Source: Pseudomonadota bacterium | Lineage (GTDB): Bacteria; Pseudomonadota; Gammaproteobacteria; Pseudomonadales; Oleiphilaceae | DNA: 57,221 bases | Assembly: GCA_002747395.1 (NCBI GenBank) | Contig: PDPE01000046.1 | Location: 1-57,221, forward strand | Direction: 5' to 3' | Shown here: positions 44,110-53,948 of the stretch, one piece after another | Layout: each line of letters starts with the position of its first letter | How positions within the stretch are numbered: the stretch's first letter is position 1 | Translations under genes and position numbers: made by a program | Notes under the pieces: model-generated | Databases searched by the model: none | Told to the model about the DNA's origin: nothing | The model's input: the letters and a program-made list of their open reading frames with translations, nothing else

Positions 44110-44832
44110 TCACTGTGCCTGGTGATGAGTACGAGGTTCCTGGGGCGGTCGGCTCTGGCCCACGTACACTTTTCGATGCAGAATGCTGGAAAACTCTTCT
44201 GCAAATGTTTCATAACTTGTAATAATACGATCCGCCATGGCGGAGTAGCGGTTGTAGGCAATCACCGCAGGAATCGCGGCAAACAGGCCCATTGCGGTTG
44301 CGACCAGTGCTTCGGAAATGCCCGGCGCCACCGTGGCCAAAGTCGCTTGCTGCATTTGAGCCAACCCCCTGAAAGAGTTCATAATTCCCCAGACGGTTCC
44401 GAACAGGCCGACATAAGGGCTGGTGGAGCCAACGGTCGCAAGGAAAGGCAAATGCTGATCCAGACGATCCGTTTCTCTGGACAGCGCAACACGCATGGCT
44501 CGCTGGGTTCCTTCCATAATGGCATCCGCATCCACGCCGGATTGCTGCCTCAGGCGGTTAAACTCTTTAAACCCGGCACGAAAAATACTCTCCATCCCGC
44601 CGTTCGGGTCAACCCTGGTGGATATATCCCGATACAACTGATTCAGATCCATACCTGACCAGAATCTTTCCTCGAAGGCTACCTGTCTTTTTTTGGCGGC
44701 CTTAAATATAATGGCTCGCTGAAAAATAATCACCCACGACACAACGGAGGCAAGAAAAAGCAAAAACATAACCAGCTGCACAATCAGGCTTGCTTCCCAG
44801 ATAAGACTCCATATTGATAATTGCTCTTCCAC
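44110..44832 (-). CDS. tolQ: Tol-Pal system protein TolQ
   Basis: 240 residues from a GTG start with GGAG nine bases upstream. Three transmembrane helices are present (LIVQLVMFLLFLASVVSWVI, then pairs around residues 140-190). Motifs include LPFLATVGSTSPYVGLFGTVWGIM and GISEALVATAMGLFAAIPAV. It is the stator partner of TolR. ybgC lies 123 bases upstream. Confidence 0.95.
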   Translation of the reverse strand: MEEQLSIWSLIWEASLIVQLVMFLLFLASVVSWVIIFQRAIIFKAAKKRQVAFEERFWSGMDLNQLYRDISTRVDPNGGMESIFRAGFKEFNRLRQQSGVDADAIMEGTQRAMRVALSRETDRLDQHLPFLATVGSTSPYVGLFGTVWGIMNSFRGLAQMQQATLATVAPGISEALVATAMGLFAAIPAVIAYNRYSAMADRIITSYETFAEEFSSILHRKVYVGQSRPPQEPRTHHQAQ

Positions 44833-44955
44833 TTATGCTTTCTCCATGTCTTGCTGCTCCAGAGCCTGGTACACCGGAAAAACCGGCCAACACTATATTC
44901 TGTCGTATTATTGATTCTGATCCGGTACTATAAACACCGGACACTGAAATTAAAA

Positions 44956-45384
44956 TTACATTTTATTTAACAGGGCATCTCGCATCGCAACCGGCATTTT
45001 AACCGGTTTTCCGGATGACAGTGAAACGCAACCCACCACCACTTCAGCCACGGCCAACTCCCTGTACACCGTTCCCGAGCCGGAATCTTCAGCCCTCACA
45101 ATTCTCTGATCAAATACGATTCTGCTTTTGCCCAGCCTGGCTATGCGCACCCTGGATAACAGCAAGTCATCCAGGCGAGCCGGGGATCGATAATCTATGG
45201 ATAAACCGGAGACAACAAAGTTAACGCCATCCTGCAAACCCGATCTTATTTCGTAACCGGATTCCCTTATCATCTCGGTTCGGGCTCTTTCCATAAACTT
45301 GAGGTAGTTGGCATAGAATACGATCCCGCCAGCATCGGTATCCTCGATATACACCCTAATCGGCAGGCTGAATTCTTCGCTCAT
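44956..45384 (-). CDS. ybgC: Acyl-CoA thioesterase YbgC (hotdog fold)
   Basis: 142 residues with the 4-hydroxybenzoyl-CoA thioesterase-type motif [26 protein letters not shown], including the catalytic Asp. It hydrolyses short acyl-CoAs in vitro and is coupled to Tol-Pal by location. The ATG overlaps the ruvB stop by 4 bases. Confidence 0.93.
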   Translation of the reverse strand: MSEEFSLPIRVYIEDTDAGGIVFYANYLKFMERARTEMIRESGYEIRSGLQDGVNFVVSGLSIDYRSPARLDDLLLSRVRIARLGKSRIVFDQRIVRAEDSGSGTVYRELAVAEVVVGCVSLSSGKPVKMPVAMRDALLNKM

Positions 45385-46394
45385 TCGCCTACCTGGTCAA
45401 AAACAAGATTCAAATGGTCATATGCCAGTTCAGTCGCCATCCTGCCCCTTGGTGTCCGCATAAGAAAGCCCTGTTGAATCAAAAACGGTTCAAGTACATC
45501 CTCTATCGTTCCCCTTTCTTCGCCAATCGCAGCAGCGAGATTGTCTACTCCGACAGGCCCGCCATCGAATCTTTGGATAATTGTTTCCAAAAGGCGCCTG
45601 TCCAGATGATCAAACCCCGCATGGTCTACTTTCAACATTAACAGGGCCTGATCAGCCACATCCCTGGTAATGATTCCACTGGCGGCGACTTCGGCGAAGT
45701 CACGCACACGTCGCAACAGTCGATTGGCGATTCTCGGGGTACCTCGGGAACGGCGGGCAATTTCCTCTGCTCCGCCCGCTTCGAGTGATATGTTCATCAG
45801 CCTGGCAGAGCGGGTAACGATACAGGCCAGATCATCGGGGTGATAAAATTCGAGGCGCGGGGCAATACCAAAACGGGCCCGCAAGGGAGAGGTTAACGAG
45901 CCGGCCCGAGTGGTTGCTCCAACCAGGGTGAATGGAGGCAGATCCAGTTTGATCGAACGTGCAGCCGGCCCCTCACCAATCATAATATCCAACTGAAAGT
46001 CTTCCATAGCCGGATAAAGCACTTCTTCAATGGCCGGGGGCAAGCGATGGATTTCGTCAATAAACAACACATCACCCTGATCGAGATTGGTCAATAATGC
46101 CGCCAAATCTCCCGCTTTTTCAATTACAGGGCCGGAAGTGGTCTTGATATTTCCGCCCATTTCATGGGCAATAATATTTGCCAGCGTTGTTTTACCCAGG
46201 CCGGGAGGGCCGAAAATAAGCGTGTGATCCAGTGCCTCATTTCGTTGTCGGGCCGCCTGTATAAAAATCGCCATCTGCTTCTTGACCTCGGGCTGGCCGA
46301 TATATTCGTCCAGCTTTAAAGGGCGAACAGCTTTATCGTATTTTTCTTCAAAGGTCGGGGAACTGGCCGAGACGACTCTGTCTGCTTCTATCAT
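45381..46394 (-). CDS. ruvB: Holliday junction branch migration helicase RuvB
   Basis: 337 residues, AAA+ ATPase with Walker [11 protein letters not shown], Walker [10 protein letters not shown], sensor 1 [11 protein letters not shown], arginine-finger region LRARFGI and the C-terminal winged helix ending in [15 protein letters not shown]. It drives branch migration with RuvA, located 69 bases upstream. Confidence 0.96.
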   Translation of the reverse strand: MIEADRVVSASSPTFEEKYDKAVRPLKLDEYIGQPEVKKQMAIFIQAARQRNEALDHTLIFGPPGLGKTTLANIIAHEMGGNIKTTSGPVIEKAGDLAALLTNLDQGDVLFIDEIHRLPPAIEEVLYPAMEDFQLDIMIGEGPAARSIKLDLPPFTLVGATTRAGSLTSPLRARFGIAPRLEFYHPDDLACIVTRSARLMNISLEAGGAEEIARRSRGTPRIANRLLRRVRDFAEVAASGIITRDVADQALLMLKVDHAGFDHLDRRLLETIIQRFDGGPVGVDNLAAAIGEERGTIEDVLEPFLIQQGFLMRTPRGRMATELAYDHLNLVFDQVGE

Positions 46395-46463
46395 CGAACA
46401 GGGAGACTATTATCTTGACAGGATGGATTGAGGTTACGAGACTTTTCAGCAATGATAAACGGA

Positions 46464-47081
46464 TCACCTTCCTTTTACCATCCCTTTCAAGGCATTTCTG
46501 ACAATTGCTTCCAGAGATGCGCCCTCTTCGGCGACTGCCTTTACGGCCTTTGCGGCTTCTCCGGGTTTATAGCCGAGCGCAACCAGCGCTTCTTCCGCTT
46601 CCGCCATCACGGAAGCCGGGCGATGGGAAGATACCACCACTGGTGACGTGGCATCACCGGTTATATCGAAGCCGGAAAGTCTGTCCTGCATTTCGACAAT
46701 CAACCGTTCCGCTGTTTTCTTTCCGACTCCCGGAATCTTGACCAGACTGGATACATCACTGTTTTGAAAACACAGCACCAACTCATTTAAATCCAGGCCA
46801 GCCAGAATAGCCAGGGCCATTTTTGGGCCAACCCCGTTGATTTTAATGAGTTGACGAAACATATCCTTGCTTGTTTCAGAAAGGAAACCGTACAACAATT
46901 GTGCATCATCCCTGACCACAAAGTGGGTATAAATGACCACAGAATTACTGCTTTGAGAATCTTGTGCAAGCGAACACAGATCAGTCAGCGGCATTTCCAC
47001 TTCATAACCGACACCATTCACGTCGAGAAGAACAAAACTGCCTTTCTTTGCTACCAGCTCGCCTTTAAGCCTTCCTATCAA
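46464..47081 (-). CDS. ruvA: Holliday junction DNA-binding protein RuvA
   Basis: 205 residues from a TTG start with GGAG eight bases upstream, giving the standard IGRLKGELVAK N-terminus. Domain II has helix-hairpin-helix motifs (INGVGPKMALAIL, IPGVGKKTAERLIVE) and domain III EAEEALVALGYKPGEA binds RuvB. Longer in-frame reading to 47138 adds Cys-rich residues unlike RuvA. No ruvC precedes it: only 148 bases separate it from yebC. Confidence 0.94.
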   Translation of the reverse strand: MIGRLKGELVAKKGSFVLLDVNGVGYEVEMPLTDLCSLAQDSQSSNSVVIYTHFVVRDDAQLLYGFLSETSKDMFRQLIKINGVGPKMALAILAGLDLNELVLCFQNSDVSSLVKIPGVGKKTAERLIVEMQDRLSGFDITGDATSPVVVSSHRPASVMAEAEEALVALGYKPGEAAKAVKAVAEEGASLEAIVRNALKGMVKGR

Positions 47082-47229
47082 AACCCGTTCTCCAGATTGT
47101 ATCTGCCCGGAACAAGAACACCGGCAGCTTTCAGTCAAGAAGCCATACTGCGAATGATTGTCGCTCTGAAAATCTTTTACAAATCACAACCGGTTGCCCC
47201 CCTCGGAGGGGTAAACAGTTACCTGATAG

Positions 47230-47973
47230 CTATAATTCAGCAAGTATTTCATCCGGAATACTTGCATTGGAGAAAACACTCTGCACATCATCCAGGTCTT
47301 CCAGCGCATCAATCAACCTCAGCACCTTTTCTGCTCCACCCTTGTCCAGACCGGCTTCTGTTGAAGCAACCATAGTGATTTCATCACTTTCGACCGGCAG
47401 CCCGGCTTTCACCAGCGCCTCTTTCACCACAGTGAATGACTCGGGCAAGGTAACCACTTCCAAAGAACCATCATCCCTCATCACCACATCTTCAGCGCCA
47501 GCCTCCAACGCAACATCCATGACAGCCTCCTCATCTACACCGGGCGCGAAACAGATGATACCCTTTTTAGAGAAAAGATAGGCAACGGAACCGTCAGTTC
47601 CGAGATTACCTCCGGCCTTGCTGAAGGCATGCCTGATTTCCGCCACGGTTCGGTTGCGATTGTCAGTCATGGCTTCAATCAGTATCGCCACACCATTCGG
47701 CGCGTAGCCTTCATAGGTCAATTCTTCGTAGTTCTCACCCTCTCCACCACCGGCACCTCGCTGAATCGCCTTGTCAATGGTGTCTTTTTTCATATTGACA
47801 CCTAGCGCCTTGTCAACGGCCAGGCGCAGACGAGGGTTGTCTTCAATCACACCGCCGCCCGCTTTTGCGGCGACCACGATTTCCCGAATAACCTTGGTAA
47901 AGACCTTACCTCTTTTGGCATCCTGAGCGGCTTTTCGATGCTTGATATTTGCCCATTTGCTATGCCCTGCCAT
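47230..47973 (-). CDS. yebC: YebC/PmpR family regulatory protein
   Basis: 247 residues beginning [23 protein letters not shown], the family signature, with [18 protein letters not shown] and [20 protein letters not shown]. Members are described as transcription factors (PmpR) and, more recently, as factors helping ribosomes through difficult sequences. The start at 47973 has GGAG eight bases before it. It lies 17 bases after aspS. Confidence 0.95.
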   Translation of the reverse strand: MAGHSKWANIKHRKAAQDAKRGKVFTKVIREIVVAAKAGGGVIEDNPRLRLAVDKALGVNMKKDTIDKAIQRGAGGGEGENYEELTYEGYAPNGVAILIEAMTDNRNRTVAEIRHAFSKAGGNLGTDGSVAYLFSKKGIICFAPGVDEEAVMDVALEAGAEDVVMRDDGSLEVVTLPESFTVVKEALVKAGLPVESDEITMVASTEAGLDKGGAEKVLRLIDALEDLDDVQSVFSNASIPDEILAEL

Positions 47974-47990
47974 ATCCAGACTCCGTTTTA

Positions 47991-49766
47991 TCAGACTTCT
48001 TTGTCTTTTACTCTCAGCTTGATATGCAGTTCCCGAAGCTGTCTGGCATCCACTTCTCCTGGTGCTTGCGTCAAAACACAGGTGGCACTCTGGGTTTTGG
48101 GGAAAGCAATCACTTCCCTGATTGATTGTGCGCCGGTCATCAACATCACCAGACGATCCAGCCCGAATGCCAGGCCACCATGCGGAGGACAACCGTATTT
48201 CAAGGCATCAAGCAGGAAGCCAAATTTGTTTTGGGCTTCTTCATCATCAATACCCAGTATTTTGAACACGGTTTTCTGCATGGTGCTGTCGTGAATACGG
48301 ATGGAACCACCACCCAGCTCAGTGCCGTTCAATACCATATCATAAGCCCGGGACAGAGCCTTTCGCGGATTTTCAAGTAATTCTTCCGACGTACAGGAAG
48401 GCGAAGTGAACGGATGGTGGATAGCGGTCAGGCTACCATCGTCCAGTTCTTCAAACATGGGGAAGTCAACCACCCAGCAAGGAGCCCATTCAGTTTCCAG
48501 CATATCCAGGTCGTGACCCAGCTTGACGCGCAACGCGCCTATGGCTTCATTCACCACACCGGCCTTGTCGGCCCCGAAGAACACAATATCACCATTTTGC
48601 GCACCCAGTCGCTCCATGATCGCCAGGGCAGCCTGTTCACCCAGGAATTTGACAATGGGTGACTGCAAGCCTTCTGCACCTTTTTCGAGTTCATTGACTT
48701 TAATCCAGGCCAACCCCTTTGCTCCGTAAATGGCAACGAATTTGGTGTAGTCGTCAATTTGCTTGCGCGTCAATTTGCCCGCACCGCCAGTCACTTTCAA
48801 TGCAACCACCCGGCCTTTGGCATCCCTGGCCGGACCTGAGAATACCTTGAACTCAACGTCCTTAACCAGGTCTTCTACATCACAAAACTCCAGTGGAATA
48901 CGCAGATCCGGCTTGTCACTACCATATTTTTTCATTGCTTCAGCGTGGGGAATCCTCGGAAATACCGGCAATTCCACATTCAACAGATCGTGGAACATTT
49001 CACGAATCATCTGTTCCATAATCAGCATCAGGCTGTTTTCGTCGGTAAAGGAACACTCGACATCCACCTGGGTAAATTCCGGCTGGCGATCTGCCCGCAA
49101 GTCTTCATCACGAAAACATTTGGCGATCTGATAGTACCGGTCAACGCCGGACACCATCAGTAATTGCTTGAATAGCTGCGGTGATTGAGGCAAAGCGAAA
49201 AAACTGCCCTGCTGGGTTCGGCTTGGTACCAGGTAATCACGGGCACCTTCCGGTGTAGCACGGGTCAGAATGGGCGTTTCAACATCCATAAACGCCTGCC
49301 CATCGAGAAAGTTGCGAATATAACTGGTGACTTTGGAGCGGAAACGCAGTTTATTCAGCATATCCGGGCGACGCAGATCCATAAAGCGATACTTCAGGCG
49401 AACGTCTTCACCCACATCGACATAATCATCCAGGGGAAACGGGGGCGTTGCTGCGGCATTTAGTACAACCAGCTCTTTACCCAGCATTTCCACCTGCCCG
49501 GTAGGCATGTCATCATTGGTTGTACCTTCAGGTCTTCTGCGCACTCGGCCTTTCACCTGAACCACATATTCACTGCGCACAGACTCTGCCAGTGCAAATG
49601 CTTCTTCGGTATCCGGATCAAATACCACCTGGGCAATACCATCACGGTCTCTCAGATCCAGAAAAATAACTCCGCCATGATCCCGTCTTCTATGCACCCA
49701 ACCACAGAGTGTCACTTCCTGATCTATATGTGTTTCATTGATTCCACCGCAATAGTGACTGCGCAT
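47991..49766 (-). CDS. aspS: Aspartate-tRNA ligase
   Basis: 591 residues, class II synthetase: the OB-fold anticodon-binding domain starts [15 protein letters not shown]; motif 2 is [17 protein letters not shown]; motif 3 is [11 protein letters not shown]; the bacterial GAD insertion domain lies between. The ATG at 49766 gives the MRSHYCGG start typical of AspRS. It heads the aspS-yebC-ruvAB run. Confidence 0.96.
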   Translation of the reverse strand: MRSHYCGGINETHIDQEVTLCGWVHRRRDHGGVIFLDLRDRDGIAQVVFDPDTEEAFALAESVRSEYVVQVKGRVRRRPEGTTNDDMPTGQVEMLGKELVVLNAAATPPFPLDDYVDVGEDVRLKYRFMDLRRPDMLNKLRFRSKVTSYIRNFLDGQAFMDVETPILTRATPEGARDYLVPSRTQQGSFFALPQSPQLFKQLLMVSGVDRYYQIAKCFRDEDLRADRQPEFTQVDVECSFTDENSLMLIMEQMIREMFHDLLNVELPVFPRIPHAEAMKKYGSDKPDLRIPLEFCDVEDLVKDVEFKVFSGPARDAKGRVVALKVTGGAGKLTRKQIDDYTKFVAIYGAKGLAWIKVNELEKGAEGLQSPIVKFLGEQAALAIMERLGAQNGDIVFFGADKAGVVNEAIGALRVKLGHDLDMLETEWAPCWVVDFPMFEELDDGSLTAIHHPFTSPSCTSEELLENPRKALSRAYDMVLNGTELGGGSIRIHDSTMQKTVFKILGIDDEEAQNKFGFLLDALKYGCPPHGGLAFGLDRLVMLMTGAQSIREVIAFPKTQSATCVLTQAPGEVDARQLRELHIKLRVKDKEV

Positions 49767-49799
49767 TACTCTTTCCACCTGATTATTGATATTGAATGA

Positions 49800-50177
49800 C
49801 TATGATTTACACCAGGGCTTCTGCCAAGCCGCCGAGGTTTTGTTTTCTGATGAATTGTTTTTTGATGCCTTGTTTTTTGTTGCCTGGTTTTCTGATGTTT
49901 TATTTTCTGATACGTTGCTTTCCGATGTTTTGCTTTCCGACCCTGATGTTTTCCCATCACCCGAGTCGCTATCGCCAACCAGATTCTTTTTACTGCCGGT
50001 TTTAAAATCTGTTTCATACCAGCCCGCTCCCTTCAACCTGAACCCGGCGGCAGAAATCTTTTTGGTGAAGGCTGCTTCGTTACACTCCGGGCACACCTTT
50101 AACGGCTCATCACTCATTTTCTGCAAAACGTCTTTCTCATGGCCACAGCTTTTGCAAACATATTCGTAAATAGGCAT
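49800..50177 (-). CDS. FmdB family zinc ribbon protein with pentapeptide-repeat tail
   Basis: 125 residues. The first 62 match FmdB-type zinc ribbons: MPIYEYVCKSCG with a second CPEC pair, then AAGFRLKGAGWYETDFK. FmdB genes commonly precede aspS, as here. The tail is a tandem pentapeptide (SESKT, SESNV, SENKT, SENQA, TKNKA, SKNNS, SENKT) rich in Ser, Glu, Asn and Lys and presumably disordered. It is encoded by a 15-bp repeat. The short end WQKPWCKS follows the repeat. Confidence 0.85.
   Translation of the reverse strand: MPIYEYVCKSCGHEKDVLQKMSDEPLKVCPECNEAAFTKKISAAGFRLKGAGWYETDFKTGSKKNLVGDSDSGDGKTSGSESKTSESNVSENKTSENQATKNKASKNNSSENKTSAAWQKPWCKS
49831..49950 (-). repeat. 15-bp tandem repeat, about eight units, inside the FmdB-family gene
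   Basis: Units start every 15 bases from 49831 to 49936. Examples on the plus strand are TCTGATGAATTGTTT (49846-49860) and TCTGATGTTTTATTT (49891-49905). The period is a multiple of three, keeping the frame. Confidence 0.88.
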
Positions 50178-50289
50178 TTTTTCCTACCAGTCTCATCAAA
50201 AAAGGATTGAAACGCTATCGATCGATGGCAAATTTAAAAGCAGGGCATTATATACGGATTTTTCTGAAAAAGCAGTTTTGGGAAGTGTC

Positions 50290-50326
50290 AAAAAATCCCG
50301 GTACAAACACTCAAGGTCTGTACCGG
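50290..50326 (-). terminator. Rho-independent terminator after the HIT protein gene
   Basis: Read leftward, stem CCGGTACA (50326-50319) with TGTACCGG (50305-50298), 13-base loop, then a run of six T residues (50295-50290). It isolates the HIT gene from the FmdB-aspS unit. Confidence 0.9.
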
Positions 50327-50384
50327 AATCAGAAAAGTCAGGCAACAGCCAAACAGCAAGCATAGAGATTTATCCTGGTGTGTT

Positions 50385-50816
50385 TTACCTGACTATCATC
50401 CGACTCACTTTATCAACCATAGAGGCCAACTCTTCGTCCTGGTAATTTTTCACCGGCACCTTGCCCCATATTGGCCCTGGCCAGGCCGGGTCGTTCTCAA
50501 ACCGGACTATATGATGCAGATGCAACTGGGGCACCATATTTCCCAACGCTGCAACATTCAGTTTATGGCCGTTAAAACCTGACATAATCTGCTGGCCGAG
50601 CAAGCTGGACTCCCTTAGCAACTGCTTCTGGTCGGCTTCATCAAGTTGATAAATCTCGGTGATATCCGTAACACGCGGCACCAGTATCAGCCAGGGGTAG
50701 TTGGCATCCTTCATTAAAAGCACTTCCGATAATTGCCAGGAGGCAATTCGCACTGTATCCCGCTCCAGTACAGGGTGCAGTTGAAAACGGCCCTGCTCAC
50801 TTTCATTCGTTACCAC
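50385..50816 (-). CDS. HIT domain protein
   Basis: 143 residues of the histidine-triad superfamily, with PWLILVPRVTDITEIYQLD, LNVAALGNMVPQLHLHHIVR (triad region) and DPAWPGPIWGK. This is the form common in Pseudomonas. Members are nucleotide hydrolases or transferases; the substrate is unknown. A GTG start follows GGAGGT by six bases. Confidence 0.88.
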   Translation of the reverse strand: MVTNESEQGRFQLHPVLERDTVRIASWQLSEVLLMKDANYPWLILVPRVTDITEIYQLDEADQKQLLRESSLLGQQIMSGFNGHKLNVAALGNMVPQLHLHHIVRFENDPAWPGPIWGKVPVKNYQDEELASMVDKVSRMIVR

Positions 50817-50849
50817 TGTTGCACCTCCTCCAGCCGATTTGAGATGGTA

Positions 50850-51863
50850 CTAATCCTGATTCGCCGATTGCATCGACTGCCATCTGGCTTCCCAATCCAG
50901 TGCTGATTTCACGATAACGTTTAAATCGTCGTGATCCGGCTGCCAGCCAAGTACGGCCCTGATTCGGGTATTATCTGCTGACAATGCGTCCGGGTCACCT
51001 TCCCTCCGACCCACTTCTTCAACTGAAAAGTCTTTTCCCGATTCCTGCTTGACGACATCGATCACTTCTTTCACCGTAAAGCCGTGACCATAACCACAGT
51101 TCAGCGTTTCAGATTTACCGCCCGATGACATGTAGTCCAGAGCCATAACATGTGCTTTTGCCAGATCATCTACATGAATATAATCGCGGATGCAGGTGCC
51201 ATCCCTTGTATCATAATCCGTGCCAAACACCTTCATACCCGGCCTGACACCATTCGCACACTCACAGGCGACTTTAATCAAATGGGTCGCCTCAGGCGTG
51301 GCCTGCCCGAGACGACTCTGAATATCCGCCCCGGCAACATTGAAATATCTCAGGATCACATATTTCAGCTCACCGGTTTGCCTGAGTGTGGTTGAGTACG
51401 CCAGATCCCGAATCATTTGCTCGCTCATCATTTTTGATGCCCCGTAAGGGTTGATCGGGTTCAGCGGGCAGTGCTCATCCAGCTTTTTAATGTCCGGCAT
51501 GCCATAGACTGCGGCTGTCGATGAAAATACCATATAAGGTATCGACTTGCGCTGAATCTGCTGCAGAAGATTCAATGTATTCCTGGTGTTGTTACTATAG
51601 TATTTCAGTGGATCGGTAACCGACTCCGGCACAACGATATGAGCAGCAAAATGCAATACCGCTTCAAACTCATGGGCATCAAAGAGTTGTGCCAAAGCAT
51701 CGGTATCAGCCAGGTCTCCAACAACCAACTCACCATAAGTTACCGCCCAACGATAGCCGGTAGACAGGTTATCATAGACGATAATATCGTGCCCTGCCTC
51801 ACCCAGTTGCTTGACCACATGGCTGCCAATATAGCCTGCACCACCTGTTACCAGTACTTTCAT
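50850..51863 (-). CDS. galE: UDP-glucose 4-epimerase
   Basis: 337 residues, extended SDR: GGAGYIGSHVVKQL, HFAAHIVVPESV, SSTAAVYG, catalytic YGASK and RYFNVAGAD, with TRDGTCIRDYIHVDDLA, all typical of GalE. It interconverts UDP-glucose and UDP-galactose. Two adjacent ATGs (51866 and 51863) follow GGAGG; 51863 has the better spacing. The 256 bases upstream show no gene or clear signal beyond a diverged CGTTTTTC duplication near 51900. Confidence 0.94.
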   Translation of the reverse strand: MKVLVTGGAGYIGSHVVKQLGEAGHDIIVYDNLSTGYRWAVTYGELVVGDLADTDALAQLFDAHEFEAVLHFAAHIVVPESVTDPLKYYSNNTRNTLNLLQQIQRKSIPYMVFSSTAAVYGMPDIKKLDEHCPLNPINPYGASKMMSEQMIRDLAYSTTLRQTGELKYVILRYFNVAGADIQSRLGQATPEATHLIKVACECANGVRPGMKVFGTDYDTRDGTCIRDYIHVDDLAKAHVMALDYMSSGGKSETLNCGYGHGFTVKEVIDVVKQESGKDFSVEEVGRREGDPDALSADNTRIRAVLGWQPDHDDLNVIVKSALDWEARWQSMQSANQD

Positions 51864-52122
51864 CATGCCTCCAGTTCGACTGAAATAATCAAGTTATTCA
51901 CGTTTTTCCTTTCCTGCGTTTTTCTGGCAAAAAAAACAGCCATCAAATCCTGGCAGTGTCCAGCCACAACAGTGAACCGAATGGTATTCTGTGTCAACTT
52001 TATGTCCGCATGGCTGCTTTTTCTGAAAGGTTATGGAAACCGCTCCCATGATTCAACAGAAAAAATAAAAAATCGCTTTGCACCTGTTTCCATGTTGACG
52101 GTGGGCCACAGGTTCCTGCCCT

Positions 52123-52629
52123 TTATGATTTCACTCCTGACTGAAGAGAATGACAAACTATCTCGACAATGGATTTGGTGCGTAAGGTCACGGAAACCGT
52201 GATGACATTATCCCCCTCAGGCTCAACCAAAGTGGCGAATTGGCTTTTCAGCATTTCCTTTCCCTGAAAAAAGTGTTTCTTGCGATTCTTATATCTCCCC
52301 CAGATGACGGAAAAACTCCCTCTTAAATAAACAAAAACCGGCTTGTTGACACCCTGACTCAGGATTTTCCTGTATTCAGGTTTTAAAGCCGAGCAAGCCA
52401 GAACAGCCCCCTTTTCTTCAGATAGAAGAACCCGGTTCAGTGTTTCCAGCCACCCCTGACGATCTGCATCAGTCAGCGGGGTACCCTGACGCATCTTCTC
52501 GATATTCGCAGCCGGATGATAATTATCACCATCATGCCAGGGGTAACCCAACCGTTTTGCCAGTGCCTTGCCAACTGTTGTTTTGCCACAACCGGAAACG
52601 CCCATAACAATAATGTGACAGGCCATCAT
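52123..52629 (-). CDS. gntK: Gluconokinase
   Basis: 168 residues with the P-loop MGVSGCGKTTVGKALA, WHDGDNYHPAANIEKM and LTDADRQGWLETL, CSALKPEYR and YLRGSFSVIWGR, all matching GntK. It phosphorylates D-gluconate to 6-phosphogluconate. It overlaps dctM by 4 bases (ATGA), so it is translated together with the TRAP transporter. ATG codons at 52638 and 52626 are alternatives. Confidence 0.93.
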   Translation of the reverse strand: MMACHIIVMGVSGCGKTTVGKALAKRLGYPWHDGDNYHPAANIEKMRQGTPLTDADRQGWLETLNRVLLSEEKGAVLACSALKPEYRKILSQGVNKPVFVYLRGSFSVIWGRYKNRKKHFFQGKEMLKSQFATLVEPEGDNVITVSVTLRTKSIVEIVCHSLQSGVKS

Positions 52630-53948
52630 TGCCACCATAAAGCCAGCTGCGGAAAGGCCACAACCAGAGCCAGAGCGATAATTTGCAGAACGATAAAGGG
52701 AAGTAACGAGCGAAAAATCAAACCCAGGGAAATATCGGGAGGTGTGACTGATTTCAGGTAGAAGGCTGCCGGACCAAAAGGCGGGGATAAAAAGGCAACC
52801 TGCATATTCATACAAAAGACCACGCCGAACCAGACGGGGTCCATTCCCAGGTTCGTAATAATAGGAACAAAGATTGGCATGGTTAATAACGCCACTCCCA
52901 CCCAGTCCAGAAACATACCCAGAACGAACAGGATGACCATCATAATCAGCAGCGTAGTCAATGGCACGCCATTGCTGAATGAGAGAATCAGTTGCTCGAC
53001 AAATTGAATACCTCCCATCAGATTGTAGACGCCAACCAAAGCGGAAGCTCCAATGCCTATCCAGATAATCATGCCACAGGTTCGCATCGTGGCCAGTGCG
53101 CTTTCCTTGAGCACTTCCCAGGTCAATTCCTTGCGAATATAAGCACTGAGCATAATACCCACAACCCCCAGGGCCGAAGCCTCGGTTACCGAAGCCACAC
53201 CGCCATAGATGCTACCCAAAACAACAACCACAGATAATATCGGGAAAAACAGGGCTTTAAAGTAATTGACATTTTTCGCCTTGCTTTCGGCTATTTCCCT
53301 TGCTGTGGGCAAAGGTGCCAGGTCATGATTCAGGTAGCTGCGCACCAGAACATAAATAATATAAAAAGAAGCCAAAATGGCCGCAGGCAAGAATGCAGCC
53401 TTAAACAGGTCACCAATGGAAACACTGGCAGTCAGGCCATAGATAATCAGTACAATACTGGGTGGCAGCATGGTTCCCAGAGCTCCACCGGCACAACAGG
53501 TACCAATGGCCAGTTTGCGATCATAGCCAATACGCAACATTTGCGGCAAAGCCAGCAAGCCCAGCAAAACGGTCTCGCCACCGATTACACCCGACATTGA
53601 CGCCAGAATAATCGCAACCAGCAACGTCTGAACAGCAACACCACCACGTAAACGACGGGAAAACAATCGCATGGCATCAAACAAATCATGGGCAATGCCT
53701 GTTCTGTCCAACAATGCTGCCATCATCACAAACATGGGAACCGCTAAAAAAACATAGCTGGTAACAAAGCTGTACATCCTGCTGGTAACCAAAGGAACTG
53801 CATCTATACCAAACCAGCCAAACAGAAAAAAAAGCGCGATAAGCCCGGTAACAAAGGCCAGTTGCATGCCTGTCAATAACAGTGCGATCATCATAACCAG
53901 CATCAGCAAGCTGGCATAGCCAATCCCCAGGCTGGATAACTCAAGCAT
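52626..53948 (-). CDS. dctM: TRAP transporter large membrane subunit (DctM)
   Basis: About 440 residues with some 12 hydrophobic segments. DctM landmarks include VFLAVPMFVMMAALLDRTGIA, GGALGTMLPPSIVLIIYG and LGMFLDWVGVALLTMPIFVP with LSPPFGPAAFYLKSV. It is the ion-coupled transport subunit. The ATG at 53948 has GGGAG six bases upstream and overlaps dctQ by 8 bases. Confidence 0.94.
   Translation of the reverse strand: MLELSSLGIGYASLLMLVMMIALLLTGMQLAFVTGLIALFFLFGWFGIDAVPLVTSRMYSFVTSYVFLAVPMFVMMAALLDRTGIAHDLFDAMRLFSRRLRGGVAVQTLLVAIILASMSGVIGGETVLLGLLALPQMLRIGYDRKLAIGTCCAGGALGTMLPPSIVLIIYGLTASVSIGDLFKAAFLPAAILASFYIIYVLVRSYLNHDLAPLPTAREIAESKAKNVNYFKALFFPILSVVVVLGSIYGGVASVTEASALGVVGIMLSAYIRKELTWEVLKESALATMRTCGMIIWIGIGASALVGVYNLMGGIQFVEQLILSFSNGVPLTTLLIMMVILFVLGMFLDWVGVALLTMPIFVPIITNLGMDPVWFGVVFCMNMQVAFLSPPFGPAAFYLKSVTPPDISLGLIFRSLLPFIVLQIIALALVVAFPQLALWWQ

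Noticed and set aside
43907..44125. 72-codon rightward frame between tolR and tolQ with repeated Val-Thr-Leu
   Set aside because: It is a translation of the tandem repeat array; no ribosome binding site and no conserved protein.
47190..47215. Terminator after yebC (CCCCTCGGAGGGG palindrome)
   Set aside because: The stem is short and is not followed by a T run on either strand.
51867..52122. Possible small gene or RNA between galE and gntK
   Set aside because: A rightward frame crosses it but has no ribosome site or family match and extends into both flanking genes; no structured RNA was recognised.
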